Source: Paenibacillus bouchesdurhonensis
GTDB lineage: Bacteria; Bacillota; Bacilli; Paenibacillales; Paenibacillaceae
Direction: 5' to 3'
Length of the DNA: 64,000 nt
Assembly (NCBI RefSeq): GCF_900155685.1
Contig: NZ_LT732548.1
Location: forward strand, 2,114,636 to 2,178,635
Shown piece by piece: positions 61,810 to 64,000 of the stretch. The position numbers were made by a program, and so were the translations under genes. The first letter of the stretch is position 1, and the number at the start of each line of letters is the position of its first letter. The notes beneath the pieces are model-generated. The model was not told the origin of the DNA, ran no database searches, and was given only the letters and a program-made list of their open reading frames with translations.

Positions 61810-63234
61810 ATGAAACATCCGGAACAATACCGGGATCGGCAGATTGTCGTCCTGGGCCTTGCGAGAAGTGGCGTTCAAGTTGCCAAAACCCTGCATCGCC
61901 ATGGGGCGATCGTTACTGTAAATGATAAAAAGGACAGAGAACAATGTCCCGAAGCTTCTGATTTAGAGGCTTTGGGAATTTCTGTTCTATGCGGGGGGCA
62001 TCCCGATGAGCTGATTCATCAGGGAATAGAGCTTGTCATCAAAAATCCAGGTATTCCCTATAGTGTGCCGCCCGTCGTCAAAGCGCTGGAGCTTGGGATC
62101 GACGTCGTTACCGAGGTTGAGGTCGCCTATCACTTATGCGCTGCGCCTATGATTGGTATTACGGGCTCCAACGGCAAGACGACGACGACGACCTGGATCG
62201 GGAGCATGCTGCAGTCTGCGGGCCTGCAGCCGATTATTGCAGGGAATATCGGAACGCCGCTCTGTGAGGCCGCTGAAGAAGCCCGCCCGGACAACTGGAT
62301 GATCGCGGAACTTAGCAGCTTCCAGCTAAAGGGGACAGAGCAGTTTCGGCCGACCATCGGTGTGCTGTTGAATGTAGCTGAGACGCATTTGGATTATCAT
62401 GGCTCAATGAAGGACTATATTTCCTCCAAAGCGAAGCTGTTTGCGAACCAGGTGGATGGGGATACAGCCGTCATTAACTGGGATGATCCGGTCTGTCGGG
62501 AGCTTGTCCCTTATATTAGGGCAAAGCTTCTCCCGTTCTCCATGACAGAGCGGCTAAAGGCCGAAGGGGTCTACATTGAACCTCCGTATTTGCCGGATGA
62601 GCAAGATGCCAAGCAAAGAACCATCGTTTACAGAAGCTCTGAAGGATCTGTCGCTGACATTATTTGTGTGGATGAAATCGGTTTGCCGGGGCGTTTTAAT
62701 GTGGAGAACGCGCTGGCGGCAATTGCCGCATGCCTCGCAGCCGGGGCGAGTCCAGAGCAGCTTGCTCCGCCGCTGCGCACCTTCCGGGGCGTGGAGCATC
62801 GTCTCGAATATGTAGCTGCTAAAGAGGGCGTAACCTACTATAATAATTCGAAAGCGACGAACTCGAAGGCGACAATGATGGCGATTGATGCACTGGACGC
62901 GCCGATTGTGCTCGTTGCCGGAGGTCTGGATCGCGGTTCCGACTACATGGAATTGGTGCCCGTATTTAAGGACAAGGTTAAAGCTGTGGTGGCTCTTGGG
63001 CAGACGAAGGAAAAAATGGCTCATATTGCTAAGCTGGCCGGATTACCGGACGCATTGCTTGTCGATACTGGAGACAGTGCTGCCGAGACGCTGCGCGCCG
63101 CTACTCGCAAGGCTGCCGGGCTGGCAGAGCCGGGGGATATCGTTCTACTGTCGCCTGCCTGCGCCAGCTGGGACATGTTTGCTTCTTACGAGGAACGGGG
63201 ACGCATTTTTAAAGAGGCGGTGCATACCCTTTAA
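61810..63234 (+). CDS. murD: UDP-MurNAc-L-alanine--D-glutamate ligase MurD
   Basis: This 474-residue ligase adds D-Glu to UDP-MurNAc-Ala. QIVVLGLARSGVQVAK is the UDP-binding Rossmann site, [16 protein letters not shown] the ATP site, and NNSKATNSKATMMAIDAL with VLLSPACASWDMFASYEERG are C-terminal family blocks. ATG 61810 starts 4 bp after the mraY stop; the longer in-frame start at 61777 lies inside mraY. AAGGGG is the likely ribosome site. Confidence 0.96.
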   Translation: MKHPEQYRDRQIVVLGLARSGVQVAKTLHRHGAIVTVNDKKDREQCPEASDLEALGISVLCGGHPDELIHQGIELVIKNPGIPYSVPPVVKALELGIDVVTEVEVAYHLCAAPMIGITGSNGKTTTTTWIGSMLQSAGLQPIIAGNIGTPLCEAAEEARPDNWMIAELSSFQLKGTEQFRPTIGVLLNVAETHLDYHGSMKDYISSKAKLFANQVDGDTAVINWDDPVCRELVPYIRAKLLPFSMTERLKAEGVYIEPPYLPDEQDAKQRTIVYRSSEGSVADIICVDEIGLPGRFNVENALAAIAACLAAGASPEQLAPPLRTFRGVEHRLEYVAAKEGVTYYNNSKATNSKATMMAIDALDAPIVLVAGGLDRGSDYMELVPVFKDKVKAVVALGQTKEKMAHIAKLAGLPDALLVDTGDSAAETLRAATRKAAGLAEPGDIVLLSPACASWDMFASYEERGRIFKEAVHTL

Positions 63235-63260
63235 GTAGGGGGGTGGAAAAGCCCCTACTT
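63233..63260 (+). other. Hairpin between murD and spoVE/ftsW
   Basis: AAGTAGGGG (63233-63241) pairs perfectly with CCCCTACTT (63252-63260); the left arm overlaps the murD stop codon. No T run follows, so it is more likely a processing or stability element than a terminator. Confidence 0.5.
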
Positions 63261-63283
63261 TCCGTTAAGAGGTGGCTTCCACG

Positions 63284-64000
63284 ATGAGCAAAAACCGCAT
63301 GGCACCGGATTTTTGGTTAATGTCCAGCATATTGGGACTGCTTGCTATAGGAATTGTTATGGTATATAGCGCGGGCTCTGTTCTCGCTTTTCATGATTAC
63401 GGAGACTCCTTCTATTTCGTCAAGCGGCAGCTGCTATTCGCCGTGCTTGGCCTTGTGGCGATGTTCTTTATGTTGAATCTGGATTATCGCCATTTACGGA
63501 AGTATGCGAAGTTTGCCTTGCTCGTCTGCTTCGCTCTGCTCGTCATCGTGCTTATTCCAGGAATAGGCGTCGTACGTGGCGGTGCCCGAAGCTGGCTCGG
63601 CATCAGCTCGTTCGGCATTCAGCCCTCCGAGTTTATGAAGCTCGGCATGATTCTGTTTCTCTCCTATTGGCTTAGTAAGGAAGATTACAAGATTACGCTG
63701 TTTACAAGAGGGCTGCTGCCTCCGTTAGGCATAATGGGCCTTGCGTTCGGCCTCATTATGCTGCAGCCGGATTTGGGAACTGGCACGGTCATGATGGGAG
63801 CGTCGCTGCTCATTGTGTTTACCGCGGGAGCGAGAGTTAAGCATCTTTCAGGACTGGCTGCAGTTGGCGCTCTAGGCTTTGTGGGGCTCGTACTGGCTGC
63901 GCCTTATCGTTTGCAGCGAATTACCGCTTTTCTAGATCCATGGTCTGATCCGCTTGGCTCGGGCTATCAAATTATTCAATCCCTTTACGCGATCGGCCCA
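63284..64000 (+). CDS. spoVE: SpoVE/FtsW family peptidoglycan polymerase, N-terminal part (cut by right edge)
   Basis: This frame encodes 239 residues and is open at the right edge. It matches SEDS proteins, the glycan-strand polymerases that work with PBPs: LLAIGIVMVYSAGSVLAFHDYG, RGGARSWLGISSFGIQPSEFMKLGMI, and LQPDLGTGTVMMGASLLIVF are family blocks within multiple membrane helices. AAGAGGTGG precedes ATG 63284. After murD the B. subtilis gene is spoVE (partner of SpoVD). In species with one cluster copy the same gene may serve as ftsW, so the name is provisional. Confidence 0.9.
   Translation, partial: MSKNRMAPDFWLMSSILGLLAIGIVMVYSAGSVLAFHDYGDSFYFVKRQLLFAVLGLVAMFFMLNLDYRHLRKYAKFALLVCFALLVIVLIPGIGVVRGGARSWLGISSFGIQPSEFMKLGMILFLSYWLSKEDYKITLFTRGLLPPLGIMGLAFGLIMLQPDLGTGTVMMGASLLIVFTAGARVKHLSGLAAVGALGFVGLVLAAPYRLQRITAFLDPWSDPLGSGYQIIQSLYAIGP

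Noticed and set aside
1..64000. CRISPR arrays, insertion sequences, prophage, tRNA genes or a replication origin
   Set aside because: I saw no regularly spaced repeats, transposase or integrase genes, tRNA-like cloverleaf ends, or DnaA-box cluster; a proper scan could still find a short element.

Overview
This window is one uninterrupted stretch of chromosome from a spore-forming, low-to-mid G+C Firmicute, most likely Paenibacillus or a close relative. The inference rests on gene order and content: yqeY-yqfC-yqfD-phoH-pgpH-ybeY-dgkA-cdd-era-yqzL-recO-glyQS-dnaG-sigA-trmK-nif3 follows the Bacillus subtilis order with some genes missing. Sporulation genes (yqfC/yqfD, ylaJ-type lipoprotein, RsfA/GerR-type regulator, spoVD, spoVE/ftsW) and a bacillithiol gene (bshC) are present. 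I see no prophage, insertion sequence, CRISPR array or tRNA. Layout: 1-2.6 kb is the C-terminal part of SbcC. 2.6-4.1 kb has a probable terminated structured RNA, a HIT protein, rpsU and yqeY. 4.5-12.7 kb runs from sporulation genes yqfCD through phoH, c-di-AMP phosphodiesterase pgpH, ybeY, undecaprenol/diacylglycerol kinase, cytidine deaminase, era, yqzL and recO. 12.7-21.6 kb starts with a T-box leader and holds glyQS, a YaiI-like protein, dnaG, sigA, trmK and a Nif3-like gene. 21.7-22.1 kb is the RNase P RNA gene. 22.2-30.6 kb is a mixed region: an S8 protease, a DUF1540 protein, a lytic transglycosylase, nifZ-thiI for 4-thiouridine, two divergent TerC-family genes and a membrane protein. 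30.7-36.8 kb is the typA (bipA)/ylaH/LCP/ylaJ/PIN-PhoH group. 37-42.3 kb has an orphan solute-binding protein, a secreted coiled-coil protein, DUF2626, an RsfA/GerR-like regulator, panE and a DUF3397 protein. 42.5-48.2 kb is an oppABCDF oligopeptide importer. 48.3-51.3 kb has bshC and ahcY. 51.6-64 kb is the division and cell-wall cluster mraZ-rsmH-ftsL-pbpB-spoVD-murE-murF-mraY-murD-spoVE/ftsW, cut at the right edge. The genes are mainly housekeeping: replication priming and the main sigma factor, tRNA charging and modification, ribosome assembly, and then peptidoglycan precursor synthesis and septation, with sporulation-specific members interleaved. Relative to the B. subtilis order as I recall it, floA/yqeZ are missing between yqeY and yqfC, and both an opp operon and ahcY lie between the panE-DUF3397 pair and mraZ. 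The most interesting non-coding signals are four. First, a compact three-stem RNA with its own terminator sits at 2747-2849, behind a TGTGA-N6-TCACA-type (Fnr/CRP) dyad centred 41.5 bp before the predicted transcription start. Second, a long hairpin in the pbpB-spoVD gap reaches into the spoVD ribosome binding site. Third, three contiguous 10-bp repeats form a probable MraZ operator. Fourth, the RNase P RNA looks closer to the enterobacterial type A than to the B. subtilis type B. All identifications come from reading the sequence and recalled family knowledge; no database search was run.
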